A stretch of 64,000 nucleotides of DNA from Roseicyclus sp. (lineage in GTDB: Bacteria; Pseudomonadota; Alphaproteobacteria; Rhodobacterales; Rhodobacteraceae), in contig JAGYJU010000018.1 of assembly GCA_018401965.1 (NCBI GenBank), positions 90,243-154,242 on the forward strand, written 5' to 3'. Both the position numbers and the translations under genes were made by a program. Positions 9,284 through 17,551 of the stretch are shown here, one piece after another. The stretch's first letter is position 1, and each line of letters starts with the position of its first letter. The notes under the pieces were generated by a model. The model saw only the letters and a list, made by a program, of their open reading frames with translations, had not been told where the DNA came from and did not search any database.

Positions 9284-10177
9284 ATGGAAAGCGAAAGCAG
9301 CAGGATCTGGCTGGATCGGGGCTTGCGTCGGCTGACCGCGCCCAACCCGTCGCCGATGACCTTTCGCGGCACCAACACCTATCTTCTTGGCACCGGTGCG
9401 GTGGCCGTGATCGACCCGGGCCCGGACGATGCCGGGCACATGGCCGCGATCCTGGCCGCGCTGGCGCCCGGTGAACGGATCGGCGCGATCCTGGTCACCC
9501 ATTCACACCGCGACCATTCCCCGCTGGCCCGCCCGCTAGCCCAAGCCACGGGCGCGCCGGTGTTGGCGGCCGGCCCCTCGGAGTGGGGCCGCAGCCCGGT
9601 GATGGCGGCCCTTGCCGCCGGGGGTGACATCGGCGGCGGCGAAGGCGTGGATGTCGATTTCCACCCCGACAGGCCGATCCGCGACGGCGAATGCCTCGAG
9701 GGTGACTGGGGCCGCATCGAGATATTGGAAACGCCGGGGCACATGGCCAATCACCTCAGCTTTGCCTGGCAGGGTGCGCTGTTTTCCGGCGATCTCGTGA
9801 TGGGGTGGTCGACATCGCTGGTATCGCCGCCCGATGGCGACATGGGTGCCTTCATGGCCTCGTGCCGGCGCCTGGGCGCGCGCGGCGATCGCATCTACCA
9901 CCCCGGCCATGGCGACCCGATCCCGGCCCCGCAGGCCCGCGTGGCAGAGTTGATCACCCATCGCGAAACCCGCGAGGCGCAAATCCTCGCCGCCCTGCAG
10001 GCCGTGGGCCCCAGCAACGCAGGCGACCTGGCGCGCCGGGTCTATACCGATCTCGCGCCGCAGCTCTTGCCCGCGGCCGAACGCAACACCTTGGCCCATC
10101 TGATTGATTTACATGGCAGAAATCTCGTGTCCAGCGCAGAGCCCCTGACCCGGACCAGCCAATTTCACCGGATCTGA
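9284..10177 (+). CDS. Metallo-beta-lactamase-fold hydrolase, LACTB2-like
   Basis: A 297-aa soluble protein. The metal-binding motif THSHRDHSP (HxHxDH) is near residues 78-86, and further metal ligands follow in LETPGHMANHLSF, FSGDLVMGW and YHPGHGDP. A C-terminal winged-helix segment (HRETREAQILAALQAVGPSNAGDLARR onward) matches the LACTB2/GloB-like group. Members cleave thioesters or RNA ends; the substrate here cannot be told. Start 9284 was chosen because GGACAGG lies just upstream. An earlier in-frame ATG at 9254 overlaps the divergent kinase start. Confidence 0.82.
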   Translation: MESESSRIWLDRGLRRLTAPNPSPMTFRGTNTYLLGTGAVAVIDPGPDDAGHMAAILAALAPGERIGAILVTHSHRDHSPLARPLAQATGAPVLAAGPSEWGRSPVMAALAAGGDIGGGEGVDVDFHPDRPIRDGECLEGDWGRIEILETPGHMANHLSFAWQGALFSGDLVMGWSTSLVSPPDGDMGAFMASCRRLGARGDRIYHPGHGDPIPAPQARVAELITHRETREAQILAALQAVGPSNAGDLARRVYTDLAPQLLPAAERNTLAHLIDLHGRNLVSSAEPLTRTSQFHRI

Positions 10178-10246
10178 CATTGGAGGCGTTTTTTTGCGCC
10201 ATGCCACTGGACGCTGCCAAACCCTGTTGCTATACGCAGCGCCAGT

Positions 10247-10321
10247 TCCGGCGTAGCTCAGCGGTAGAGCAGTTGACTGTTAATCAATTGGTCGTAGGTT
10301 CGATCCCTACCGCCGGAGCCA
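10247..10321 (+). tRNA. tRNA-Asn (GTT), integration site of the island
   Basis: Acceptor stem 10247-10253 pairs with 10311-10317; the anticodon loop carries GTT; the T arm is GTAGG/CCTAC; discriminator G is followed by encoded CCA at 10319-10321. The last 20 bases of the gene plus one more recur as a perfect direct repeat at 24312-24332, so the tRNA was left intact when an element integrated at its 3' end. Confidence 0.95.
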
Positions 10322-10322
10322 A
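10302..10322. repeat. attL: 21-bp direct repeat at tRNA-Asn 3' end
   Basis: Bases 10302-10322 (beginning GATCCCTACC, ending GGAGCCAA) are identical to 24312-24332. The repeat covers the 3' part of the T arm, the acceptor strand and the CCA of tRNA-Asn, the usual crossover site of tyrosine integrases. Confidence 0.9.
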
Positions 10323-10353
10323 AAATCCCAATAAAATAAGTAACTTAACGATC

Positions 10354-10383
10354 AGCCCAGCAGTTGGGCTTTTTGTGTTTTTC
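10354..10383 (+). terminator. Hairpin terminator just inside the island, after tRNA-Asn
   Basis: AGCCCA at 10354-10359 pairs with TGGGCT at 10365-10370 across a 5-base loop, followed by TTTTGTGTTTTT. It now ends the tRNA-Asn transcript. A different terminator, probably the original one, lies after attR at 24337-24368. Confidence 0.8.
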
Positions 10384-10445
10384 TCAGGGGTAACATCTGG
10401 GGTAACAGTTTGGTCGCACAAAATGGGGTCATCTGGGCGATCCCA

Positions 10446-10630
10446 TTGGCGCGACGGCGGCTCTCATGGTATGATCGCCTCGTTCCCGCAGGAACAAATC
10501 AGCCCGCCCAGGAGCCGCGCGATTGAGCGCGTGGCGGGTCTCCTTCGCAGGCCGTCCGAGTCGAGGGTAAGTAACGGTCGCCGATGCGCAGGGGTGCGCT
10601 AGGCCTCCACGAAAACGCCATCGGCTTGGG
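10446..10630 (+). ncRNA. Candidate structured RNA with its own promoter (unidentified)
   Basis: A sigma70-like promoter is visible: TTGGCG at 10446-10451, an 18-base spacer, TATGAT at 10470-10475. The following ~150 bases are GC-rich, unlike the surrounding island, and hold several possible stems: CCCGCC/GGCGGG at about 10503-10537 enclosing a GCGCG-type inner stem, GCCGATG at ~10580 with CATCGGC at ~10618, and GCGCA/TGCGC at ~10586-10598. No convincing coding frame fits. I do not recognise a known RNA family. The identification rests on promoter and pairing only. Confidence 0.3.
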
Positions 10631-10682
10631 CGGCCTGCTCTTAAGCCAAATGGTCGATACCGATTTTAGCTATTGGATTTTC

Positions 10683-11306
10683 TTAACATTGAGTTACCCA
10701 GCCGATCCCATTCCAGATTGAGGTGCATCGCTGTGTCTGCCTAGGCAGAGTGCTCTCGTAAGCCCTCTGTGCTATTCCAAACAATGCTTCTGCAGCGTCG
10801 TAATCGGCTGCGGTAGGGCCGGTTTGCACCGGTGCTACTGTGACTTGTGCCGGTGCACGCGCTTCGTTTCGTCTGCGCTGTTCAGCGGCCCTATTTTGCT
10901 CGGCAGCAATCGCTCGACGTGCACTGCTGTTTGATTGCAGCCATGTTTCTCGACGGGCAAATCTGACATAGTCCGCGTTGCTGTAGTGAATGTAGCAAGC
11001 ATTTCTACCGTAGCTTTCATTGCAAGCTGATACTGCAACTCTTTCCGCTTCCGCTCGAGTTGCTCCACTTGCCCATTGAGCGCCAAAACCTGTTGGAAAC
11101 GTAGATAGAAGTAATGAGCGATCTTCTCTTGGGCTTCCGTCCCAGTTTCTGAGGTCAGTTGCCGCCAAAGCGTGTTGCAATCCGGGGAACTCGATACGTT
11201 TGCTTTCATACCACTGACTAAGCGTAGCGGGAGGCGGTGGAGCACACGCTGCTAGGACACCCAGAACAGCAGAAAAGCCAATACATTTCGTTAACTTAGA
11301 TACCAT
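10683..11306 (-). CDS. Putative lipoprotein of unknown function
   Basis: A 207-aa protein with a hydrophobic leader (residues ~9-20) ending in a lipobox (VLAAC), so it is likely acylated and membrane-anchored in the envelope. Two Cys-bearing clusters follow (VAVSACNESYGRNACYIHYSN near residues 90-112 and a C-terminal TQRCTSIWNGIGWVTQC). A Gln/Arg-rich helical stretch lies around residues 125-150. The NACYIHYSNADYVRF segment resembles small periplasmic domains with paired cysteines, but I cannot assign a family. It has AT-richer codon use than the core genes. It is convergent with the candidate RNA. Confidence 0.6.
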   Translation of the reverse strand: MVSKLTKCIGFSAVLGVLAACAPPPPATLSQWYESKRIEFPGLQHALAATDLRNWDGSPREDRSLLLSTFPTGFGAQWASGATRAEAERVAVSACNESYGRNACYIHYSNADYVRFARRETWLQSNSSARRAIAAEQNRAAEQRRRNEARAPAQVTVAPVQTGPTAADYDAAEALFGIAQRAYESTLPRQTQRCTSIWNGIGWVTQC

Positions 11307-11441
11307 GACAGCCTTTCCTCCCCTTCACCTTAACGCGAACCACCGAATTTACAAAACGTGAGTTGATAACGCCGCTAAATGGCCGGGCCTTGCCTTAATC
11401 TTTGACCTAAACGTTACGAAAAGATGAGAACCGTGCCAAGG

Positions 11442-11615
11442 CTAAATGTTTCGTTGCCCGGCGGCTTGTTCCAGCCGCGCCACCAGATCAGCGCCACCGG
11501 CGATCCAGATCAGCGCAGGGACTCCCAGCGCGTCAGAGAGCGCGTCATCGCAGATCAGGCAGGCATGCGCCTGCAAGTCCACAGAACCCGGCCCAGCCCT
11601 CCGTGCCAATAAGCG
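11442..11615 (-). pseudogene. Gene fragment cut by the IS3-family element
   Basis: On the minus strand a frame is open from the IS edge to a TAG at 11442-11444 and reads like coding sequence (VDLQAHACLICDDALSDA, then LGVPALIWIAGGADLVARL). It is GC-rich compared with its surroundings and has no credible start, so I take it as the 3' end of a gene interrupted by the adjacent element. I do not recognise the family. Its 'DLxA..ACLxCDD' motif recurs in the small frame at 18856-19017. Confidence 0.35.
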
Positions 11616-11668
11616 TGAGACATTCGGGTGGCTAAAGTTTACACTTGAGGGCGTAGGAGAACGAACAC

Positions 11669-12151
11669 ATGGTTATGCCTTCACAGACACCCACTTTGCC
11701 GGATCTCGGCTCTGAGAAGATTTTGCCCCAGACAGCGCCCAGCCGCGTCGTTGCAGCCCCGACGGTCTCTACAGCCGAACTGACGAGTACGCCGAAACGG
11801 CGCAGCTTCAGCGCCAAATACAAGTTGCGCATTCTGGATGAGACAGACCGTGCTGCAGATACGGGTATGGTCACGAGCATTCTGCGCCGGGAGGGGCTTT
11901 ATTCCTCCGCCCTGACTGATTGGCGCCGGGCGCGTAAGGCGGGCACATTGGGCGCCTTGCAACCGCGTCACCGTGGCCCACTAAAAGCGCCCGCCAATCC
12001 ATTGCAAGCCGAGTTGGCTAAGGCCAACCGTGAGGTCGCTACATTGCGGCGTCGCTTGGATCAGGCGGAAGCCATTATCATCATCCAAAAAAAAGTGGCG
12101 GCGCTGCTGGACGAGATGGAGCAGACGCACGAGCGCAGCGGCAAATCATGA
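11669..12151 (+). CDS. IS3-family transposase OrfA (HTH subunit)
   Basis: A 160-aa protein with an N-terminal helix-turn-helix region ([16 protein letters not shown] through [14 protein letters not shown], residues ~46-90). A leucine-zipper-like coiled coil follows ([19 protein letters not shown], residues ~112-130). It binds the element ends and pairs with OrfB. AGGAG stands about 10 bases before the ATG. Its stop overlaps the OrfB start (ATGATGG context), so OrfB can be made by coupling or frameshifting. Confidence 0.88.
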   Translation: MVMPSQTPTLPDLGSEKILPQTAPSRVVAAPTVSTAELTSTPKRRSFSAKYKLRILDETDRAADTGMVTSILRREGLYSSALTDWRRARKAGTLGALQPRHRGPLKAPANPLQAELAKANREVATLRRRLDQAEAIIIIQKKVAALLDEMEQTHERSGKS

Positions 12152-13161
12152 TGGCCGCCGCCATCGCTTTGCCTGCTGGCAGCGGTTTGACCTCGGCTGT
12201 TTGCTCCGCGCTGTCTTTGTCCCGCGCGAGTGTTTTGCGCCACCGCAAGGCGCTCACAGCACCCCCATCTGCGTGCAAACCGCGCTCCCCCTCTTCACGG
12301 GCCTTGCCAGACAGTGAACGGGATCAGGTGCTACAGCATCTGCGCGCCCCCCGTTTTGCGGATCAAACCCCCACCGAAGTCTTTGCCACATTGCTGGATG
12401 AGGGAACGTACCTGTGTTCAATCCGCACTATGTACAGAATATTAGCGGCTCAGGGCGAAGTTGCCGAGCGCCGCCGACAACGCACGCATCCCGTCTATGT
12501 AAAGCCGGAATTGCTGGCGATTGGGCCCAATGAAGTCTGGTCGTGGGACATTACCAAGCTGATGGGTCCGGTGAAGTGGTCTTACTTCTATCTCTATGTC
12601 ATCCTGGACATCTTCAGCCGCCGCGTGGTCGGCTGGCGTGTCGAGCACGCCGAAAGCGCCGCTCAGTTCAAGGAACTGTTCATCGACGCAATGGAGAAAC
12701 ATGCTGTCCCACGGGATCAATTAACGCTGCATGCTGATCGAGGTGGACCGATGAAGGCCAAAACAACAGCGCTCATGCTGGTCGATCTGGGTGTGCTCAA
12801 ATCCCACAGCCGACCACATACATCAAACGACAACCCGTTCTCGGAAGCCCACTTCAAGACCCTGAAATATCAGCCCGAGTTCCCCAAAAACTTTGCAACC
12901 ATAGAACAGGCCCGCGCGTTTTGCCGTCGGTTCTTTGCATGGTACAATCAGGATCATCATCACGCTGGCATAGGTTTGATGACGCCTGACCAGATCCACT
13001 TTGGACAGGCAGAAACGGTCTATAATGCGAGACAAGCCACGCTGGATGCCGCGTTCCTCAATACGCCGGAACGCTTCGTCCACAAGCCACCAAAGCCGCC
13101 CAAAATCCCGACCGCCGTCTGGATCAACCCACCAAAGCAAACGGAAGAAACACAAGCCTAA
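12148..13161 (+). CDS. IS3-family transposase OrfB (DDE integrase core)
   Basis: A 337-aa transposase with an N-terminal helical region, then an rve-type catalytic core. The first Asp is in VWSWDITKL (residue ~133), the second in [10 protein letters not shown] (~195) and the Glu in [15 protein letters not shown] (~231), the D-D-35-E layout of IS3-family enzymes. The frame is intact, so the element may still be active. It overlaps OrfA by 4 bases. Confidence 0.92.
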   Translation: MMAAAIALPAGSGLTSAVCSALSLSRASVLRHRKALTAPPSACKPRSPSSRALPDSERDQVLQHLRAPRFADQTPTEVFATLLDEGTYLCSIRTMYRILAAQGEVAERRRQRTHPVYVKPELLAIGPNEVWSWDITKLMGPVKWSYFYLYVILDIFSRRVVGWRVEHAESAAQFKELFIDAMEKHAVPRDQLTLHADRGGPMKAKTTALMLVDLGVLKSHSRPHTSNDNPFSEAHFKTLKYQPEFPKNFATIEQARAFCRRFFAWYNQDHHHAGIGLMTPDQIHFGQAETVYNARQATLDAAFLNTPERFVHKPPKPPKIPTAVWINPPKQTEETQA

Positions 13162-13182
13162 AGTCCAAAAGCCACTGTCTCA

Positions 13183-13370
13183 AAGTCGTTGACACGTTCC
13201 GCCGGCGCAAACCGAGGATCACGAAGCCAAGTGTGGATAAGGTTCGCATTCATCGCGTAGCGCCGCGCAACCTGCGCCACCGATACGCCCGGCGCGCGCG
13301 TCTGCAAGCAGATCGAGCGCTTCTCATCGTCAGACCAGAACCGTCGCTTGCCGCCCTTCTTCGTGCCCAT
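13183..13370 (-). pseudogene. IS66-type transposase A, 3' end cut off by the IS3 element
   Basis: From ATG 13370 the product begins MGTKKGGKRRFWSDDEKRSI and continues VSVAQVARRYAMNANLIHTWL, the helix-turn-helix of IS66 TnpA proteins. It breaks off at the IS3 boundary (13182/13183), after which the frame only runs on into IS3 sequence. No tnpB or tnpC of the same element is nearby. It is not a copy of the intact IS66 tnpA at 21550, which has a different helix-turn-helix sequence. Confidence 0.65.
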
Positions 13371-13381
13371 CAGCCGCCCCA

Positions 13382-13409
13382 TAATGCCCATTAGCGATAA
13401 TGGGCATTA
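13382..13409. repeat. Perfect 12-bp inverted repeat with 4-base loop
   Basis: TAATGCCCATTA at 13382-13393 and TAATGGGCATTA at 13398-13409 are exact complements separated by GCGA. It lies directly upstream of the IS66-type remnant. There is no T run after it. It could be a recombination or transposition site, or a small hairpin; neither is established. Confidence 0.6.
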
Positions 13410-13438
13410 GCAGCTCACGCTAAACCGCGGCAGAGCAG

Positions 13439-13534
13439 TCAGACCGGACGGATACGGATGTTCTTGATGGTCGAAGGATACCAACTGCCACCACGGGAGG
13501 TCTGAACACCAGTGCAGTCGAAAGCACTGACGAA
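13439..13534 (-). pseudogene. Possible C-terminal fragment of a recombinase
   Basis: A minus-strand frame ending at TGA 13439-13441 reads HFVSAFDCTGVQTSRGGSW then YPSTIKNIRIRPV. The 'GVxTSRGGxWxPSTxKNI' pattern is like the segment of large serine recombinases just after the catalytic domain. There is no start and only about 30 codons, so it is a remnant if real. Confidence 0.3.
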
Positions 13535-13543
13535 ATGTTTCTA

Positions 13544-13903
13544 CTATTCCCACACAATAAGCATTGGGTCACCCCAAACGGATATAAATAGACGATCCTG
13601 TCCGTCACGCCTTACATGTGCAGGTTCAATCTCGACTATACGAACCCTTAAATGTGCAGACTGCTCGAGCAGTGGTTGTAGAAAATCAGTAGCCTGCGGT
13701 CCAAGTGTGCCAAGCAAAAACTCACGTTGTTTCCCAAGACCGAACGGCAACCGTGAAGGGACGGTTAGAACTACCTCGATTTCACCGTCTACTGCTAGGC
13801 GCAAGTCAACAGCATCGCCCGGAGATACTGGCGCAGAAAGCGTGTTGCCTGTCAGGTAAACCGAAGCCTTGTGTATTAGTGGCTCCATGGTCCCGCGCGC
13901 CAT
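13544..13903 (-). CDS. Hypothetical protein (119 aa)
   Basis: Starts at ATG 13903 with AGGA nine bases upstream (a second in-frame ATG lies at 13888). The protein is mostly beta-type sequence (VYLTGNTLSAPVSPGDAVDL, IEVVLTVPSRLPFGL, RLFISVWGDPMLIVWE) without membrane segments, signal peptide or cysteines. I do not recognise a family. Composition is AT-rich like the island. The next gene upstream (13960-14202) is on the same strand 56 bp away, so the two may be co-transcribed. Confidence 0.5.
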   Translation of the reverse strand: MARGTMEPLIHKASVYLTGNTLSAPVSPGDAVDLRLAVDGEIEVVLTVPSRLPFGLGKQREFLLGTLGPQATDFLQPLLEQSAHLRVRIVEIEPAHVRRDGQDRLFISVWGDPMLIVWE

Positions 13904-13959
13904 ACATTGATCCTAAATGTTGCCAAGGGCCAGCGAAACCATGTCGGAAAAAATGCGAA

Positions 13960-14202
13960 TTAACCGGCAAATTCAACTGCAATGTTGCGGGCCTTTAGTG
14001 CAGACATCACGCCGCTGAGGACATTGCGCGCGGTAATGCCCTCCCGCAGTGCATCTTCAATCTTTGCCTCTGATGCTGATAGGTCGCAAATGTCGAGCAA
14101 CACACGCTTGCCCCTCTCATTCTCGCATACAACTTGCTTGCGCCCGCCAACCAAGATCCGCAAACCAACGAAGTCTGAGCCGCTTTCTGAATGATAGACC
14201 AT
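13960..14202 (-). CDS. Hypothetical protein (80 aa)
   Basis: A small acidic soluble protein starting MVYHSESGSDFVGLRILVGG. It has one beta-like N-terminal half and a helical C-terminal half (SEAKIEDALREGITARNVLSG). No family recognised. It lies upstream of the 119-aa gene on the same strand and downstream of the serine recombinase, with about 200 bp of AT-rich spacer between it and the recombinase. Confidence 0.45.
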   Translation of the reverse strand: MVYHSESGSDFVGLRILVGGRKQVVCENERGKRVLLDICDLSASEAKIEDALREGITARNVLSGVMSALKARNIAVEFAG

Positions 14203-14401
14203 GGATATGCCCTACGTGGATCGACCTGTGGATAAATACTCTCTTAATAAATTAAGACAATGTTTTCTGCGCGTTGACGGGGCTATGTGGCAAAGTTGTG
14301 ACTAGATGGCGGAATCTGGCGAATTTGAAACAACATAGTGTGAAAGCATCGATCTCTTGTCGACATGTTGGGCATTGGGCTACATACAGCCCTAGAGAGC
14401 A

Positions 14402-14953
14402 TTAGCCATTCAGGATACGGTGGACACTCATGCGGCTGATGTCCATCTTCTCTGCTATCTTGTATGTGGACAGACCCTCAGCCCTGAGTTTGTGGACCTT
14501 GTCCCTGTCGATGCTGATCTTACGGCCATGATTGACGTAGACACCTTTGGCCTTAGCCTTGGCGATACCCTCAGCTTGTCGTTTCCTGATAATGTTACGT
14601 TCGAACTCAGCGAAGGCCCCCATCATCTGAAGCTGCAAAGTAGCGAAGGCGTCATCCTTGCCGGGATCAAAGGTAAGGCCCTCAGTCCTGAAGGTGATAG
14701 CGACACCCTTGCCATTAAGGGTGCTAATGATGTCCTGAAGGTCCCTTAGATCACGGGCTAGGCGGTCGATAGAGTGAACGACAACCAAGTCCCCTTCCCT
14801 TGCATATTCGATCATGGACTGAAGCGCAGGACGGTCAGAGGCTGACTTACCAGACAGCTTCTCCTCAAAGACCTTATCGATGTCGTTGCCGAACTCCTGA
14901 CGCTCAAGGGACTGATCGACGGAACTGACGCGGCGGTATGCTAAACGGGCCAT
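14402..14953 (-). CDS. Serine recombinase of the resolvase/invertase type
   Basis: A 183-aa enzyme. The catalytic N-terminal domain shows YRRVSSVDQSLERQ with nucleophile Ser10, the SGKSASDRPALQ segment, VVHSIDRLARDLRDLQ with the conserved Arg residues, and MMGAFAEFERNIIRKRQAEGI in helix E. A C-terminal helix-turn-helix follows (LSTYKIAEKMDISRMSVHRIL). The length is normal for small resolvases and invertases (about 180-200 aa). It could resolve, invert or excise a segment of the island. No partner site was identified. Confidence 0.9.
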   Translation of the reverse strand: MARLAYRRVSSVDQSLERQEFGNDIDKVFEEKLSGKSASDRPALQSMIEYAREGDLVVVHSIDRLARDLRDLQDIISTLNGKGVAITFRTEGLTFDPGKDDAFATLQLQMMGAFAEFERNIIRKRQAEGIAKAKAKGVYVNHGRKISIDRDKVHKLRAEGLSTYKIAEKMDISRMSVHRILNG

Positions 14954-15159
14954 AGGTATTCCCCCATTGGTAATTTATGCCTCTAGAGTATGCCGATTCT
15001 AGTAACATAACAAGTCTTATGTGACCACTATACGGTAACAGGACGACAGTAACTCAGATGTAGACGCTTAAGTTGCTGGTGCACGTGCGGCGATAGGATG
15101 ACTTGAAAGCATAACGCTACACTGCGCATCTTGGGACATCCTATGGAAAGGCTTCGACC

Positions 15160-15726
15160 ATGATTAAGCGCCACCTTGTTGCAGGTATCGCCGTTCTCAG
15201 CACTCTCGCCGTCGGTGGCTTCATAGCAGAAGCACAAATGATGACAGGCCACGACAGGCTTCATGGGCAGCATGGTTCTCATGGCATGGGGCACGACGAA
15301 TATACGATGCCGGGCCTTCGTGGGGCGAACACAACGGATGCCGAGACTGCGGAAATGCAAACGCTGTTCCGCAACTTCACGCTAATGGATCGCGAGGTGA
15401 TCAATATAGAGAATGGCATCTTTACCGTCACGACCACCAATGACCCAGAAACATACAGTGCGCTGGTGAGCCATGTGACAGGCATGATCGCTCGTGTTGA
15501 GGCTCAAGATGATCCGCAGGTGATCATTCAAAGCCCAACGCTTGATGTGTTCTTCATGCGTGGGACAGAGATCGACACTGAGATCGAAGTCACCGATGAT
15601 GGCATCGCAGTCACCCAAACATCAACCGACCCCGCATTGGTCTCTGCACTACAGCGTCACGCTGCTGAAGTAAGCGACATGGTGAATCGTGGCATGCATG
15701 CTGTTCATGAACGGATGATGAACTGA
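15160..15726 (+). CDS. Secreted His/Met-rich protein of unknown function
   Basis: A 188-aa protein with a signal peptide (residues 1-25, cleavage likely after AEA). A His/Met-rich stretch (QMMTGHDRLHGQHGSHGMGHDEYTM, split here only for reference) covers residues ~26-50. A conserved-looking domain then contains ENGIFTVTTTNDPETYSAL, HVTGMIARVEAQDDPQVI and IQSPTLDVFF, and ends HAAEVSDMVNRGMHAVHE. I have seen this pattern in uncharacterised proteobacterial periplasmic proteins. The His/Met content suggests copper or other metal binding, which is inference. Confidence 0.6.
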   Translation: MIKRHLVAGIAVLSTLAVGGFIAEAQMMTGHDRLHGQHGSHGMGHDEYTMPGLRGANTTDAETAEMQTLFRNFTLMDREVINIENGIFTVTTTNDPETYSALVSHVTGMIARVEAQDDPQVIIQSPTLDVFFMRGTEIDTEIEVTDDGIAVTQTSTDPALVSALQRHAAEVSDMVNRGMHAVHERMMN

Positions 15727-15950
15727 GGCCTGCCCTACCCACGAAGGAATGACCCAGAGTGGAAAGAGAGAGGCAACGCAGATAGCTCAGACCTGACTAT
15801 TGATACCCATGGCAGATGCACAGTCGGCCACCCAAAATCCCGACTAAAATAATCAACTAATATTTGGCAACGTTAAACAATCGACAGGGCAAGCTGCACC
15901 CGATTTAATATCCCGCAAGATGACGAAATCATTCGGCGCTGGGCCTCTTT

Positions 15951-17477
15951 ATGACTGATGACACCAACCTGTCCCAAATTGATCGTTGGCACTCACGCCC
16001 AGTAGACGTCCATCGCTGGTCTGATCACCCCGAGATCAAGGTTCTTACCGAGCATCTGTATGTCGAATGCAGCATCAATACCCTCGACAAAGCAGGGAAC
16101 AGAAAGCCCAAGAAGACTGCCAAAGATATGCTACGGGTGCTGCTGCTCGACCTCTATGTCGCTTGGCTGAACGATCCTTCCCTCGCGCTAGGCTTCTCGA
16201 AGAACAACAACAGCTACGCCGCCAACAGCAGGATGGACCGCATCCATATCGGGAACAACATCATCAAGGTCGAAGAGAAGCTGGTCGCGGCAGGGTATAT
16301 CGAAGAGCAAGAAGGGTTTCACGATAAAACCGGCAGGGAGCGCAGCTACACAACCCGTATCCGCCACAGCCAGAAGCTCCGCGACGCATTCCTCAGGCTG
16401 TCAGTGGACCTCTACGACATCGATCATCACGCTGGTAAGCCGCTTATCCTTCTACGGGAACGGTATCAGGACGACGACGATAACCCACAAAAACGCCTAC
16501 TCGACTATCCAACGAACCCTGAGGTCGAAGCCATGCGGGCTGATCTGGTTGCTTATAACGACCTACTGCGCAGGAGCTTCATCGATATCCCCAGCCTCAA
16601 GGACCCTGTGGTTTACCGAACAATCGAAAAAGGTAGCCGCAAGGGGCAAGTGCAGATCATCCTTATTAGCCACAACAACAAGCAAGTCCACCGCGTGTTC
16701 AACGGCACCGTCGCTGACAACTGGACCAAAGGGGGCAGGTTCTATGGCGGGTGGTGGCTCCAAATTGGGAGGGAGATGCGCATGGAGATATACATCAACG
16801 ACCAACCTACGGTTGAGGTCGATTACAAAGCCTTCCATCCGAACCTGTTGCTTAACGACCCAGTATACGACCCCTATGACCTTGAGGAACTGATACTACC
16901 GGACATCATCAAGGACCTGAGCGACCAAAGGGATGTGATTAAGTCTCTCATCCTAATGGCCATAAATGCTGACAGTGCCGAGAAAGCCTTCCAAGCATTC
17001 AGGAATGATCAGAAGAAAGGCAGCCCCTTCAAGAAGCTAGAAAACGACGATCTACAAATCCTGCTAGATGCCTTCACCGACAGGTATCCGGAACTCAAGG
17101 ACCAGTTGAACACAGGCCAAGCTCTCCACCTGATGAACATAGACAGTAGGATTGCCAGTCTCGTCCTCAACCACTTCACGGAAATAGGTATCCCTGTCCT
17201 CTGCATCCATGACAGCTTCATCATCCAGAAAGACAAAGCCAAAGACCTCAAGGACGCACTAGAGGTAGCCTCAGTTCAGGTGGCAGGAAAGAGGATCGCT
17301 CAAGATAGCAAGGCTAATGACAGGAAGATTACTGCTAAGGCCCAAGGCAACATAAGAGGGTATGAGCGGGGAAAGATGGTCACGATAACCATACCCCTCA
17401 AGATCATACCTACTGATGGATATACTCTCAGGAAGAATAAACATCATAGGTGGTTAGAGAATAGTGAGACACTGTAA
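15951..17477 (+). CDS. Family A DNA polymerase-like palm protein (predicted)
   Basis: A 508-aa protein with no annotated function that I know. Three spaced motifs resemble those of family A polymerases: a motif A-like VDYKAFHPNLL with Asp291; a motif B-like RDVIKSLILMAIN with R327-x3-K331; and a motif C-like VLCIHDSFII with H420-D421 (Ser instead of the usual Glu next). The N-terminal ~200 residues look helical (KTAKDMLRVLLLDLYVAWL) with no exonuclease motif seen, and the C-terminus is basic. I recall similar 'LxNIDSxIA...IPVLxxHDSFI' proteins in plasmids and islands of Rhizobiales. Polymerase activity is inference. AT-rich codon use fits the island. Confidence 0.5.
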   Translation: MTDDTNLSQIDRWHSRPVDVHRWSDHPEIKVLTEHLYVECSINTLDKAGNRKPKKTAKDMLRVLLLDLYVAWLNDPSLALGFSKNNNSYAANSRMDRIHIGNNIIKVEEKLVAAGYIEEQEGFHDKTGRERSYTTRIRHSQKLRDAFLRLSVDLYDIDHHAGKPLILLRERYQDDDDNPQKRLLDYPTNPEVEAMRADLVAYNDLLRRSFIDIPSLKDPVVYRTIEKGSRKGQVQIILISHNNKQVHRVFNGTVADNWTKGGRFYGGWWLQIGREMRMEIYINDQPTVEVDYKAFHPNLLLNDPVYDPYDLEELILPDIIKDLSDQRDVIKSLILMAINADSAEKAFQAFRNDQKKGSPFKKLENDDLQILLDAFTDRYPELKDQLNTGQALHLMNIDSRIASLVLNHFTEIGIPVLCIHDSFIIQKDKAKDLKDALEVASVQVAGKRIAQDSKANDRKITAKAQGNIRGYERGKMVTITIPLKIIPTDGYTLRKNKHHRWLENSETL

Positions 17478-17551
17478 GATAATTATAACCCACTGATAGT
17501 CCTTACACCTCTTCCACCCCTTCCATTACTAAGAAGAATAGAGATCAAACC

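Larger units (their letters stand above)
11616..13182 (+). mobile_element. IS3-family insertion sequence
   Basis: Two overlapping transposase frames (HTH protein then DDE integrase) are bracketed by TGAGACA at 11616-11622 and its inverse TGTCTCA at 13176-13182, giving about 1567 bp. Beyond the first seven bases the ends match only loosely. No clear target duplication is seen, so the outer limits are provisional. It interrupts an IS66-type transposase gene on its right side and another gene fragment on its left. Confidence 0.75.

Noticed and set aside
10180..10602. 140-codon frame spanning tRNA-Asn
   Set aside because: It includes the whole tRNA and terminator; the tail is not protein-like.
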